Counted from the stretch's first letter, positions 33,896 to 43,615 are shown. The stretch is 64,000 nt of DNA from a bacterium (GCA_022709425.1 JAKLIW010000006.1:62001-126000); one strand, 5' to 3'. Numbers and translations are program-made. The notes: generated by a model from the sequence alone, not told the origin.

Positions 33896-36010
33896 ATGAA
33901 GAAAATGTTCTTTGCGTGCCTTTTTGTCGGTTTGCTGCCATGTCTCTTGCATGCTTTACCGCCGCCTGCTTATGTTCTGACCGCCACCAAGAGCGGTTCC
34001 GGCACCGGCACGGTGACCAGTAACGGCTCTCTAAACTGCGGCACCGCCTGTACCATTCCCTATACGGTGGGTGGGACTATAACGCTATCGGTTACCGCCG
34101 ATCCCGGTAGCCATTTCGTCGAATGGACCGGCGCTTGCACCGGCGAGACCCTTCCTTGTCCTTTACTCATGGACTCCGACAAGATTGTTGACGCAAAGTT
34201 CGACTGCGATAACGGGACCACCAATCCGCTCGATGGCCTCTGCGGACTTAACGGCCGGGGCGACCGCTATGAACAGTGCGATTTGGGCGTGTGGGTAGAA
34301 TACTGCGACGATCCCGATGAGTGCGTCAGCGGGTATCAGGAATGCGACGGCAACAACAACTTCGCGCTGTGCGAAAAGCAGGGCGACGGCAACTACGGAT
34401 GGACCGTCACGATCTGCGACGATGTCAATCTCTGTACCGACGATTCGTGCGACGAGCAGAGCGGTTGCGTCTATCAGCTCATCGACTGCGACGACGCCAA
34501 TGAGTGCACCAACGATTCGTGCGATCCGATCCTCAGATGTCAGAATGAACCACTGGGCAAGTTTCTCCCCTGCGGCGATCAAACATATACCGAATGTTCC
34601 GGCCCCGACTTCTGCGATGGCAATGGTTTCTGCACTCCCAACAATGAGCCCGGCACGACCACCTGCGGCGACGCCGGCACTGAATGCGTCAATCAGGACT
34701 TCTGCAGCGGCGCGGGCGACTGCACCGATAACGGCTTTGTCGCCGAATTCACCTCTTGCGGCGACGCCGGCGGTGAATGCATCAATCAGGACACCTGCGA
34801 CGGCATCGGCGGCTGTACCGATAACGGCTTCGTCGCCGAATTCACTCCGTGCGGCGACAACACCGAGACCGTGTGCAACAAGCTTGATTCGTGCGACGGC
34901 GCGGGGAACTGCGACCCGCGGTATGAGCCGGAGACCACCCCCTGCCGCGACCGTGCCGAGAATGAACTCTGCGACGCCATCGAATACTGCGACGGCGCGG
35001 GTGGCCCCTGCCCGGAGGATAAGATACTGACCGAGAGTGATATCTGTCGTCCCTCGATCGGCACCTGCGACGCCGACGAATACTGCGACGGCTCCTCGAA
35101 GACCTGTCCTGACGAGAATTACACGACCACCAACGGTATCTCCTGCGAGGATATCTACGACTACACCGATAACGAGACCTGCGCCACCGGCGAATGTCTC
35201 GGCACCGAGGTCATCGGGTCCTGCGGCGACGCCTACGCGGCGACCACCTTCCCCTATGTGCTCGAAAGCACCACCATCGGTCGTCCGAGCCATATCGACA
35301 CCTACGGCGCCAACTGCGCGGCGACGAACGCACCGCTGGGTGACGCGGTCGTCCATGTCGACATGCAGGGCGGCGTGGAATACACGATATCGATCGTCCG
35401 GCACGGTGGCTGGACCGGTTTCATCGCCATCATCCCCATCTGCTCGTCCTTCTATACCAACGCGACCTGCCTCAACACCGGCGGTGACGCCGATTCGTTC
35501 ACTTACACGCCGCTTCTGGGCGGTAATGCAACGCTTGTGGTCGAATCGCTGAGCGGCACCGGCGACTTCACCCTCACCATAGAAGAGTATGAGGAGCCGC
35601 AGCCCGACACCATCCTGACCGACGACGACATCCTCACCGATGAGATCGTGACCGATGAGATCGTGACCGACGAGATCGTGACCGACGAGATCGTGACCGA
35701 TGAGATCGTCACCGATGAGATCGTCACCGATGAAATAGTGACCGATGAGATCGTCACCGACGACGGCACCGTCATCACCGACGATGGCTCACCGCTCGTG
35801 GACGACACCGTGACCCCCGACGATGCCGCTCCGACGGACAAGGATACCACGGTCACCGACAACAACACCGATACCGACAATGCCGTCACCGACAACGAGA
35901 CCCCCGACGAAGCGGACGATACCATGATCGGCGGCGAGGACAACCTCACCCCCGGCGACGACACCGACGAACCGGCCGACGAAGGCTGTGGCTGCACGGT
36001 GGTGTTCTAA
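33896..36010 (+). CDS. Secreted Cys-rich protein with InlB-type repeat, DEIVT repeats and C-terminal CGC tag
   Basis: 704 residues. Signal peptide (KKMFFACLFVGLLPCLLHA). Residues ~25-105 are a divergent InlB B-repeat-like beta domain (YVLTATKSGSGTGTVTSNG, HFVEWTGACTG). Residues ~105-430 are Cys-rich units (CDGNGFC, CSGAGDCTDNG, CDGIGGCTDNG, YCDGSSKTCPD), some nearly duplicated. Residues ~440-560 resemble a pre-peptidase-type beta-sandwich. Eight DEIVT repeats and an Asp/Thr-rich linker precede the end GCGCTVVF. The ATG at 33896 has GGGG 6 nt upstream. Likely surface-exposed; function unknown. The last residues and the DNA after the stop match the gene ending at 40127. Confidence 0.85.
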   Translation: MKKMFFACLFVGLLPCLLHALPPPAYVLTATKSGSGTGTVTSNGSLNCGTACTIPYTVGGTITLSVTADPGSHFVEWTGACTGETLPCPLLMDSDKIVDAKFDCDNGTTNPLDGLCGLNGRGDRYEQCDLGVWVEYCDDPDECVSGYQECDGNNNFALCEKQGDGNYGWTVTICDDVNLCTDDSCDEQSGCVYQLIDCDDANECTNDSCDPILRCQNEPLGKFLPCGDQTYTECSGPDFCDGNGFCTPNNEPGTTTCGDAGTECVNQDFCSGAGDCTDNGFVAEFTSCGDAGGECINQDTCDGIGGCTDNGFVAEFTPCGDNTETVCNKLDSCDGAGNCDPRYEPETTPCRDRAENELCDAIEYCDGAGGPCPEDKILTESDICRPSIGTCDADEYCDGSSKTCPDENYTTTNGISCEDIYDYTDNETCATGECLGTEVIGSCGDAYAATTFPYVLESTTIGRPSHIDTYGANCAATNAPLGDAVVHVDMQGGVEYTISIVRHGGWTGFIAIIPICSSFYTNATCLNTGGDADSFTYTPLLGGNATLVVESLSGTGDFTLTIEEYEEPQPDTILTDDDILTDEIVTDEIVTDEIVTDEIVTDEIVTDEIVTDEIVTDEIVTDDGTVITDDGSPLVDDTVTPDDAAPTDKDTTVTDNNTDTDNAVTDNETPDEADDTMIGGEDNLTPGDDTDEPADEGCGCTVVF
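35639..35758 (+). repeat. 15-bp tandem repeat, eight copies (DEIVT)
   Basis: Eight consecutive units of GAYGARATMGTSACC, each coding Asp-Glu-Ile-Val-Thr, in the linker before the C-terminal tail. Units differ by silent changes at a few positions. Because the unit is a multiple of three, copy-number change would keep the frame and alter linker length. Confidence 0.95.
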
Positions 36011-36036
36011 CTTTTCCCGAAAAATTTTACCGGAAA

Positions 36037-36066
36037 ACGGCTCCTTACTGATCAGTGAGGAGCCGT
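36037..36066 (-). terminator. Hairpin terminator between the Cys-rich gene and hipT
   Basis: A nearly perfect 30-bp inverted repeat (arms ACGGCTCCTTACTGA and TCAGTGAGGAGCCGT, one G-U) that includes the hipT stop codon. On the minus strand the stem is followed by TTTT, a short gap and another T-run. It may also serve the plus-strand gene. Confidence 0.7.
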
Positions 36067-36980
36067 GTCTTCCGTTCGGCGATGAGCGCGATGAAGGTCT
36101 GCCTGAGCGGTTCGGGGAGAAAACTCGTCTCAAGGAGCGTGGGGAATCGTTCCGCCGCCGCCAGCATTCGTAGGAATAACGACCGTGTCTGTTTTTCGTT
36201 CAGCCCGAGCGCTCCGCAAAAAAGCCGCATATCGCGGGCGGTAAGCCGTCGCTTCTTGCCATTCAGCGTGAGCGCCGTCTCCTCGGGGTCTTCCGGGAGT
36301 ACCAGTTTCGTCGCGACCAGATCGTAGGTGGGGGAAAGGGCCGCGATCCCGCCGTCGTACCGCAGCGAGAAGTTCTTCAGATGCATATCGGCGTTGCCGG
36401 TAAGGAGCGAAAAGATCACCACTTCGGCGAACCGGGTCAGATCGAAGCCGGTGTTGGCCGCGTGCTCTTTGACGATGCGGCCGATCTGTTCATACGAGCC
36501 CTGATACTTGTCCTCGGTCAGCCGCCCCGACAACTGACACATGTCCTCCATGTGGATGCGCCGCTCCCCGTCGCGGTCTATCCGCCGCGTGATGTAGGCG
36601 AGGTCGCCGCCCCGCATCCGGATGAGGGCGTGCGGCACCGTCGCGATCCCCGCCGCGTCGGCGAGATGCATCGTCGCGTCCTCTATCTCGGGAAGGAACG
36701 GGTAGCGCGTGAAGGGCGGTTTGAGTATGAACGCGCCCCAGAGACCGACGATGGTGAAACGCCGTTTCTTCGGGCCGCTTTTCTCGATATGGAGCGACAG
36801 TTTCGGCTGGACGCCGGTCACGGTGACGCTGCTCTGCACCACCTGTTTGGCCAGCGCGGCGACCTCGTCGGGACCGTAGGCGAGTTCCGGCGGCGTACTG
36901 ACGCCGAAAAATCGTTTCGCGCAGGCCGGATGATAGTCGCCCGCCTCAAGCGGCCGCCGGCAGATAAGACACTTATTCAT
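36045..36980 (-). CDS. HipT-like Ser/Thr kinase toxin
   Basis: 311 residues covering the HipA kinase core without the N-terminal subdomain, which is the separate upstream gene. A small N-terminal Cys/His motif (CLICRRPLEAGDYHPACAKRFFG) precedes the Gly-rich loop TVTGVQPKLSL, ATP-binding ILKPP, catalytic FSLLTGNADMHLKNFSL and metal site SPTYDLVATKL. HipT toxins inactivate a tRNA synthetase (TrpRS in E. coli O127). The residues before the Gly-rich GVQ are TVT, at the place where E. coli HipT has its SIS autophosphorylation site. ATG at 36980 overlaps the hipS-like gene by 8 bp. Confidence 0.88.
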   Translation of the reverse strand: MNKCLICRRPLEAGDYHPACAKRFFGVSTPPELAYGPDEVAALAKQVVQSSVTVTGVQPKLSLHIEKSGPKKRRFTIVGLWGAFILKPPFTRYPFLPEIEDATMHLADAAGIATVPHALIRMRGGDLAYITRRIDRDGERRIHMEDMCQLSGRLTEDKYQGSYEQIGRIVKEHAANTGFDLTRFAEVVIFSLLTGNADMHLKNFSLRYDGGIAALSPTYDLVATKLVLPEDPEETALTLNGKKRRLTARDMRLFCGALGLNEKQTRSLFLRMLAAAERFPTLLETSFLPEPLRQTFIALIAERKTRLLTDQ

Positions 36981-37308
36981 GCGGCGCCTCCTCCGGCACG
37001 ATGCGCGCCGCGCCGATGCATTCACGACAACAGGCGAGGAGCAGGCCGAACCGGTCGCGGGGATTCAGTTTCCAATTCACGGCCGCAATGTCGAGGAGCC
37101 ACCCTTCGGGGATGAGTCCGTCGAAAAACGAGAAGAGTACCGGGCTCTCATACGGTTCCTCGCGGAGCGGCAAAGTGCGGCTCACCGGCAGAGCCGTCGC
37201 GTCGGCGCGGTAGCTCGGGTCGTAGGTAAAGCGGTAGCCCCGCTCACTCTCTTCGATGCGCCCCGCGACGCGGTCGTTCATGAGAACCGTCGCCGATCTA
37301 CGCGCCAT
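36973..37308 (-). CDS. HipS-like protein (HipA N-terminal subdomain 1)
   Basis: 111 residues matching only the first subdomain of HipA (ATVLMNDRVAGRIEE, YRADATALPVSRTLPL, SFFDGLIPEGW). In tripartite HipBST systems this small protein is the antitoxin that blocks HipT, unlike classical HipBA where HipB does so. It overlaps hipB-like upstream by 11 bp and hipT-like downstream by 8 bp. Confidence 0.88.
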   Translation of the reverse strand: MARRSATVLMNDRVAGRIEESERGYRFTYDPSYRADATALPVSRTLPLREEPYESPVLFSFFDGLIPEGWLLDIAAVNWKLNPRDRFGLLLACCRECIGAARIVPEEAPHE

Positions 37309-37513
37309 CGCCGCCTCCCTTCACCGGTATCGGACCGAGCGTGTGGCCGAAGAAAAAAAGTAGTTGGTTAACCTTGTCGAGGCGGAGCGTCTCTTTCCCC
37401 TGCTCAAGGTCGCGGATGAAACGGATCCCGAGCCCCGACATCTCGGCGAGCCGCTCCTGCGTCAGTCCGAGCGCGTGCCGTTTTTCCTTCACAAAGATCG
37501 CGATGTTGTTCAT
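37298..37513 (-). CDS. HipB-like helix-turn-helix regulator
   Basis: 71 residues with an XRE-type HTH (FVKEKRHALGLTQERLAEMSGLGIRFIRDLEQGKETLRLDKVN is the full domain, residues ~7-50). The ATG at 37513 has GAGG 7 nt upstream. In the family HipB binds palindromic operators and augments HipS neutralisation. Three matching palindromes lie directly upstream, one inside its own promoter, so strong autoregulation is expected. Confidence 0.88.
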   Translation of the reverse strand: MNNIAIFVKEKRHALGLTQERLAEMSGLGIRFIRDLEQGKETLRLDKVNQLLFFFGHTLGPIPVKGGGDGA

Positions 37514-37515
37514 GT

Positions 37516-37533
37516 TATACCTCATCGGGTATA
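37516..37533. promoter_or_regulatory. HipB-type operator 1
   Basis: Palindrome TATACCTCATCGGGTATA (TATACC-N6-GGTATA). It covers the hipB ribosome site, directly upstream of the ATG. Confidence 0.8.
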
Positions 37534-37552
37534 ATAACCGTAAAACAATCAG

Positions 37553-37581
37553 ATATTATACCTCATCGGGTATATTGTCAA
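37553..37581 (-). promoter_or_regulatory. Predicted promoter of the hipBST-like operon
   Basis: Minus-strand TTGACA, 17-bp spacer, TAATAT. Operator 2 fills the spacer and touches the -10 box, so a bound regulator would exclude RNA polymerase. Confidence 0.75.
37557..37574. promoter_or_regulatory. HipB-type operator 2
   Basis: Identical 18-bp palindrome to operator 1, 41 bp away, inside the spacer of the hip promoter. Confidence 0.85.
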
Positions 37582-37598
37582 GCGTTATTGTTAATTTC

Positions 37599-37616
37599 TA
37601 TACCTGTTCGGGTATA
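37599..37616. promoter_or_regulatory. HipB-type operator 3
   Basis: TATACCTGTTCGGGTATA, same palindromic arms with changed centre, 42 bp from operator 2. The even ~42-bp spacing (four helical turns) puts all three sites on one DNA face. Confidence 0.8.
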
Positions 37617-37647
37617 TTTGTTAAAAAAACGGGCCCCGCCTTTCTTT

Positions 37648-37677
37648 TTGACAATCATTCTAATTTCTGATTAACTT
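37648..37677 (+). promoter_or_regulatory. Predicted promoter of the AT-rich secreted protein gene
   Basis: TTGACA, 18-bp spacer, TAACTT (17 bp if TTAACT is used). Starts 32 bp from hip operator 3, so hip-bound regulator could influence it. Confidence 0.5.
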
Positions 37678-37715
37678 CAGCAGAACAACTTTCATTGAAC
37701 CGTTGGGGAAGGGTC

Positions 37716-40127
37716 ATGCAGAAGAATTTATTTCTGATCTTGGTCTTATTTGCCGGACTTTGCCATGCCGAGGCTACGCCGCAGGACAGCCCTACAGAAG
37801 GGGAAATTTATATAGGGGAAGAGTTCGGGCTGGATAATCCAGTGTACGGAATAACCGAACGAGACCAACACACTCCGACTATAGCCTTTGACGGCACAAA
37901 TTATCTTGTAGTATGGTCAGACGGTAGAGGTTTATTAGGTTCAGACATTTATGGCACGTTTATTAGCGCAGAAGGGAAAATCATTACCAACAATGGATTT
38001 ATGATTAATGCGAGAGCAGAAATGCAAGTAACCCCGTCCATCATATTTGATGGTGTCAATTATTTTGTTGTATGGATAGATTACGGAAATAGTCCGAGCA
38101 AGCCAGGAAGCATTTATGGCGCCAGAATATCAGTAACGGGAAAAATACTTGATCCAGAAGGCATTCCCATAAATATTTCCGAAGACAACTCCAAGCATCA
38201 GATCTTTCTAGGATTTGACGGCACCAACTATTTGGTGGCATGGAAAGAATGGGTTGAAAGCAAAACAGGAACTTATATTTTCGCAAAACGTATCTCTAAA
38301 AACGGAGAGGTTATTGACAGCAAAGAAATTGCGATAGGCGCCGTCTCCTATGATGCTTCTTTTTCCATTTCTTTCGATGGCTCTAATTATCTAATAGCGT
38401 GGGTTTCTGCCGACTCAGAAAGAATCATGTTGGGCAATATATTAAAATCAGACGGCCTGTTGCTTTTTGATAAAAATATTGTGCTAGACAGCTCTTCTTC
38501 TAAAAGGGGTACGGCATTATTTTTTGATGGGGAAAAACATTTCTTGGTATGGACCGAGGATGTAACCTGCGATGAGACAGGAGAGCCCTGCCCTAAACTT
38601 TACGGCTCTTTTGTAGATAAAGAGGGAACGGTTCTTAATTCAGAGGCAATCCTCATTTTAGATATTGATGAAAATATTGTGAGCCCTCAGATTGTTGCTG
38701 ATGGCGTCAACTTCTTTCTTGTTTGGGGGGTCGCTTTTTATAATGGGTTTTATAATTACTACGCTACCAGCATTGACCAAGTTTCTTATGAAACAGGAGA
38801 TGTTTTAGAAATATATAATACCAATGACCAGTATGGGGGAGGATCAAAACTTTCATTAGCATTCAACGGAGAATCGTATATGTTTACATTGCCCTTATAT
38901 TCTAGAAAATGGCACGATGATGACATATACGGCAAAAGGATGTCCCGCTCGGGCAAAATCCTTGATGAAAAAGAGTTTTTAATCAGTAATGGATCTAACG
39001 AACAGAAAACTCCGGTAGTTACATTTGATGGAACACGTTTTTTTGTTGCATGGGAAGATGTGCGACATGACGATATTACTAGAATCAGCGCCGTATGGAT
39101 AGGAGAAGGAGAAAAAGCAACATTGCCGATCACCGTAGAAATTAACAGAAACACCTTTGGCTTTAATCTATTATCCACGGTGTATGATGGAGGTTACTAT
39201 ATACTTTTATGGAGCATTATAGACCAAACCTTCAACGATACCATAGTCTATGCCTCTATGATAGACAAGGATGGAAATATTTATTATCCAGATGGAACTT
39301 CGCTCGCGGGCATTTCTTATTCGACTGCAGATGGATTTGCTTTAGGAACGAACCATAATACGTGCCTTTTGGTTTACGAGGGTTACGAAACGATAAATGG
39401 TATTGTTTTTAATGGAGAATCGCTACTTAAGTCAGAGAATGTTGGCTCTTTTAAACTTTCTCGAGGCACCCCCGGTAGCATGAGAATAGCCTCTGACGGA
39501 TCAAACTATTTTATCGTGTGGCCAAAATATGAAAGTGAGAAATCGACCTACAACATCTATGGAATCAGAGTTGCCGGAAATGGCAAGTTGATAAACACTA
39601 AGGAAATAACTATTGCCACCAAAAAAGAACCTATGGGGCAACCATCCATTGATTATGACGGAGAAAATTATCTTGTCTCGTGGACCGATAACAATAACTA
39701 TATAAATGCGACTCTAGTTAGCAAAGAGGGAAAAATACTAAAAAAAGCCTCCGCTATAATGAGTTCTAAAGAAAAGAAGATGTTATCCTCTACATCTTTT
39801 AATGGTTCTAGTTACTTGGTGACTTGGCTTGATGCAAGAAACGACCCCAAGCCCACAGACGACCAAAGTTATTATGATCTTTACGGTGCTTTCATTTCTA
39901 AGAACGCGACTTTTGCCTCATCCGATTTTCTTATTACCTCGGATATAACAACATTATCAACTCCCATGGTGGCAGCTACCGAAAACAAAAAATCCTTGGT
40001 CACATACCAGAAATTCAACGACGAAATCTTGGTTAATAATGAGAGAATTATGGCACGATTTATTGACAGCTCCGATGTTCCTATGGAAAATTTTGATCCC
40101 GGTTGCGGGTGTTCTCTCGCGTTCTGA
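37716..40127 (+). CDS. Secreted beta-repeat protein with C-terminal CGC tag
   Basis: 803 residues. Signal peptide (QKNLFLILVLFAGLCHAEA), then about 13 degenerate repeats of ~55-60 residues built around FDGTNYLVVWSD..., DIYG and G.I (for example IAFDGTNYLVVWSDGR, FDGSNYLIAWVS, YDGENYLVSWTD). The pattern suggests a multi-bladed beta-propeller, probably in tandem. The tail is DPGCGCSLAF, the same motif as the protein ending at 36010. The gene is strikingly AT-rich, with AT-biased codons unlike its neighbours, pointing to recent transfer. ATG at 37716 follows GGGGAAGGG. Function unknown; extracellular or surface location is likely. Confidence 0.82.
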   Translation: MQKNLFLILVLFAGLCHAEATPQDSPTEGEIYIGEEFGLDNPVYGITERDQHTPTIAFDGTNYLVVWSDGRGLLGSDIYGTFISAEGKIITNNGFMINARAEMQVTPSIIFDGVNYFVVWIDYGNSPSKPGSIYGARISVTGKILDPEGIPINISEDNSKHQIFLGFDGTNYLVAWKEWVESKTGTYIFAKRISKNGEVIDSKEIAIGAVSYDASFSISFDGSNYLIAWVSADSERIMLGNILKSDGLLLFDKNIVLDSSSSKRGTALFFDGEKHFLVWTEDVTCDETGEPCPKLYGSFVDKEGTVLNSEAILILDIDENIVSPQIVADGVNFFLVWGVAFYNGFYNYYATSIDQVSYETGDVLEIYNTNDQYGGGSKLSLAFNGESYMFTLPLYSRKWHDDDIYGKRMSRSGKILDEKEFLISNGSNEQKTPVVTFDGTRFFVAWEDVRHDDITRISAVWIGEGEKATLPITVEINRNTFGFNLLSTVYDGGYYILLWSIIDQTFNDTIVYASMIDKDGNIYYPDGTSLAGISYSTADGFALGTNHNTCLLVYEGYETINGIVFNGESLLKSENVGSFKLSRGTPGSMRIASDGSNYFIVWPKYESEKSTYNIYGIRVAGNGKLINTKEITIATKKEPMGQPSIDYDGENYLVSWTDNNNYINATLVSKEGKILKKASAIMSSKEKKMLSSTSFNGSSYLVTWLDARNDPKPTDDQSYYDLYGAFISKNATFASSDFLITSDITTLSTPMVAATENKKSLVTYQKFNDEILVNNERIMARFIDSSDVPMENFDPGCGCSLAF

Positions 40128-40151
40128 TTATTCCCGAAAAACTCTGCTGAT

Positions 40152-40181
40152 AAAAAAACGGCCCCTCGCGTGAGGGGCCGT
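40152..40181 (-). terminator. Rho-independent terminator of the DUF4143 ATPase gene
   Basis: Perfect 10-bp stem (ACGGCCCCTC with GAGGGGCCGT, 4-nt loop) followed on the minus strand by seven T. It also closes the convergent plus-strand gene. Confidence 0.85.
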
Positions 40182-40201
40182 ACCATAGCGTCGGGCCCCG
40201 C

Positions 40202-41377
40202 CTACGCGAAAAGGGCTTTCAACTCATCGTGCAGCGCGGCGGGCGGCAGAACAAGCGCATCGCTTCGCCGCTGCACCGTATCGCCGCCATACACGAGCAT
40301 CCGCCCGTGCGGCAGTTCGGGCCGTATCCGTTGGAAGGCGTCGAGTCCCTTGAAAAAATCGGGATGCACGGTCATTCCCGCCTTTATCTCCACCGGCAGA
40401 AGATGCTGAGCGTCGGCATACAACAGATCTATCTCGTTCCCCTTCGCGTCGCGGTAGAACGACAGATTGTTGGTCCGGCCCCGGTTGAAGCGGTATTTCA
40501 GGAACTCGGTCACCACCATGTTCTCGAACAGATTGCCGTAGAGCGGATGACTCTGCACCTGTCCGGCCCGTTCGATACCGAGCAGGAACGCGGCGAGCCC
40601 GACATCGTAGAAATAGAGTTTCGGCGACTTCACGAGGCGCCGGTTGATATTGAGATGGTGCGGCTCCAGCGTGAAAAGGATATAACTCGCCTGCAGGATC
40701 GAAAGCCATGCGCGGGCCGTCGTCTGCGAAATGCCGACATCGCTGCCGAGCGCCGAGAGATTGAGTATCTGCCCCACCCGTCCGGCGCACATCCGCACGA
40801 AGGTCTGGAACTGGTCGAGGTTATGTATCTGCGACATCAGGCGTACATCGCGTTCGACATAGGTTCTGAAATAGTAGTCGAGCGCCTCGGTGGGCACCAG
40901 TCGGTCGTTGTAGATGCGCGGCATGAAACCGTTGTAGATGAGAGAAGGGGCGTCGGTGAGCGGCGCCTGTCCCCGCAGTTCGTGGAGCGACAACGGCAGG
41001 AGCGTGACCAGCGCCGTTCTGCCGGCGAGCGACTGCGATACCGCGTCAAGGAGTTGCAGTTGGGCGCTTCCGGTGAGGATGAACCGTCCTTTGCGGGGAT
41101 TCTCGTCGACCGCTACCTGTATGAGCGAAAGGAGTTGTGGCGCCCGCTGTATCTCGTCGATGACCGCGCCGTCGTCGGGCATTTGACGGATGAAGCCTTC
41201 GGGATCGCGCAGGGCGAAATCGAGCATCGAGGTCTGTTCGAGGTTATAGTAGGCCTTCTCCTTGAACAGGTCGCGGATCAGGGTTGTTTTACCTGATTGC
41301 CGTGGTCCGGTCACGGTGACGACCGGATACTCAGCGGCCGTTCTTTCGATAAAAGGGACGATATCGCGTCCGATCAT
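40202..41377 (-). CDS. AAA ATPase with DUF4143 domain
   Basis: 391 residues. The N-terminal AAA_14 domain has Walker A GPRQSGKTTL (~25-34), Walker B AVIDEIQRAPQ and a sensor LTGSAQLQLL. A winged-helix-like middle leads to the C-terminal DUF4143 nuclease-like domain (KLYFYDVGLAAFLLG, NLFENMVVTEFLK, EIDLLY, LLPVEIKAG). The last elements resemble a restriction-endonuclease core. Such genes are frequent solo accessory ORFs with unknown role, sometimes proposed as defence or TA-like. ATG at 41377 with GAGGTGAT ribosome site; longer reading overlaps the promoter. Confidence 0.9.
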   Translation of the reverse strand: MIGRDIVPFIERTAAEYPVVTVTGPRQSGKTTLIRDLFKEKAYYNLEQTSMLDFALRDPEGFIRQMPDDGAVIDEIQRAPQLLSLIQVAVDENPRKGRFILTGSAQLQLLDAVSQSLAGRTALVTLLPLSLHELRGQAPLTDAPSLIYNGFMPRIYNDRLVPTEALDYYFRTYVERDVRLMSQIHNLDQFQTFVRMCAGRVGQILNLSALGSDVGISQTTARAWLSILQASYILFTLEPHHLNINRRLVKSPKLYFYDVGLAAFLLGIERAGQVQSHPLYGNLFENMVVTEFLKYRFNRGRTNNLSFYRDAKGNEIDLLYADAQHLLPVEIKAGMTVHPDFFKGLDAFQRIRPELPHGRMLVYGGDTVQRRSDALVLPPAALHDELKALFA

Positions 41378-41409
41378 CTGATCACCTCGAAAAATCGAAT
41401 AACATAAGC

Positions 41410-41438
41410 AGGATATACGCATGTAGTACAAATTGCAA
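41410..41438 (-). promoter_or_regulatory. Predicted promoter of the DUF4143 ATPase gene
   Basis: Minus-strand TTGCAA, 17-bp spacer, TATCCT, 33 nt before the ATG. Confidence 0.55.
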
Positions 41439-41485
41439 GTTAATTCTTGAATTTGCACAAATAGCAGATATCTTATTGATATTCA

Positions 41486-41510
41486 TAAAATAAAAAACGG
41501 CCCCGCCGTT
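41486..41510 (-). terminator. Terminator of groES-groEL
   Basis: Six-pair stem AACGGC/GCCGTT with a 3-nt loop followed by TTTTATTTT on the minus strand, 41 bp after the groEL stop. Confidence 0.7.
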
Positions 41511-41550
41511 ACCAGCGATGCCGTACCATGACGTGCGGTCTAGGTTTGAA

Positions 41551-43215
<1,665 letters not shown>

Positions 43216-43218
43216 TTA

Positions 43219-43509
43219 TTATTTAGAAACTATCGCCAGCACATCCTCTTCGCGGAGGATGAGGTGCTCTTCGCCTTCGATCTTGATGTCGGTGCCGCCG
43301 TACTTGCTGAACAGCACGCGGTCGCCCTTCTTCACTTCCATCTTGACCCGTTCGCCGCTGTCGGTCAGTTTGCCGGGTCCCACCGCGACCACCTCGCCCT
43401 CGACCGGCTTTTCCTTCGCCGTGTCGGGGATGATGATGCCACCCTTGGTCATGGTCTCGCTTTCCAGCCGCCGCACGATGATGCGGTCGTTCAGGGGTCT
43501 CAGTTTCAT
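43219..43509 (-). CDS. groES: Co-chaperonin GroES (Hsp10)
   Basis: 96 residues: [13 protein letters not shown] start, the mobile loop with [13 protein letters not shown], and [24 protein letters not shown] at the end. Caps GroEL. Ribosome site AGGAGG. Transcribed from a promoter overlapped by a CIRCE element, so heat-shock control by HrcA is expected. Confidence 0.98.
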   Translation of the reverse strand: MKLRPLNDRIIVRRLESETMTKGGIIIPDTAKEKPVEGEVVAVGPGKLTDSGERVKMEVKKGDRVLFSKYGGTDIKIEGEEHLILREEDVLAIVSK

Positions 43510-43547
43510 GCTGCCCTCCTATAGGTTTGGTGAAATATTTCAACAAC

Positions 43548-43574
43548 CTAGCACTCGCCACGGGCGACTGCTAA
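43548..43574. promoter_or_regulatory. CIRCE element (HrcA operator)
   Basis: CTAGCACTC, 9-bp spacer, GACTGCTAA, matching 16 of 18 positions of the consensus TTAGCACTC-N9-GAGTGCTAA. It lies 8 bp downstream of the groES -10 box, the usual position for repression by HrcA. hrcA itself is not in the window. Confidence 0.92.
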
Positions 43575-43582
43575 CGGCGGTA

Positions 43583-43610
43583 GTTATAATCGCCGCGGGG
43601 CCGTTGTCAA
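43583..43610 (-). promoter_or_regulatory. Predicted promoter of groES-groEL
   Basis: Minus-strand TTGACA, 16-bp spacer, TATAAC, immediately upstream of CIRCE. Confidence 0.75.
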
Positions 43611-43615
43611 GTTAT

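Noticed and set aside
34163..35404. Minus-strand open frame opposite the Cys-rich protein
   Set aside because: Shadow produced by the repetitive GC-rich coding sequence; no start context.
35639..35758. Tandem repeats as a CRISPR array
   Set aside because: The 15-bp units are contiguous without spacers and encode DEIVT in frame.
37516..37616. Evenly spaced repeats as a CRISPR-like array
   Set aside because: Only three 18-bp perfect palindromes in a promoter next to an HTH gene; they are operators, and no cas gene is present.
37620..37645. AAAAAAACGGGCCCCGCC followed by T-rich DNA as a terminator
   Set aside because: The GC-rich core does not form a convincing stem with neighbouring bases, and it lies upstream of the genes on both strands.
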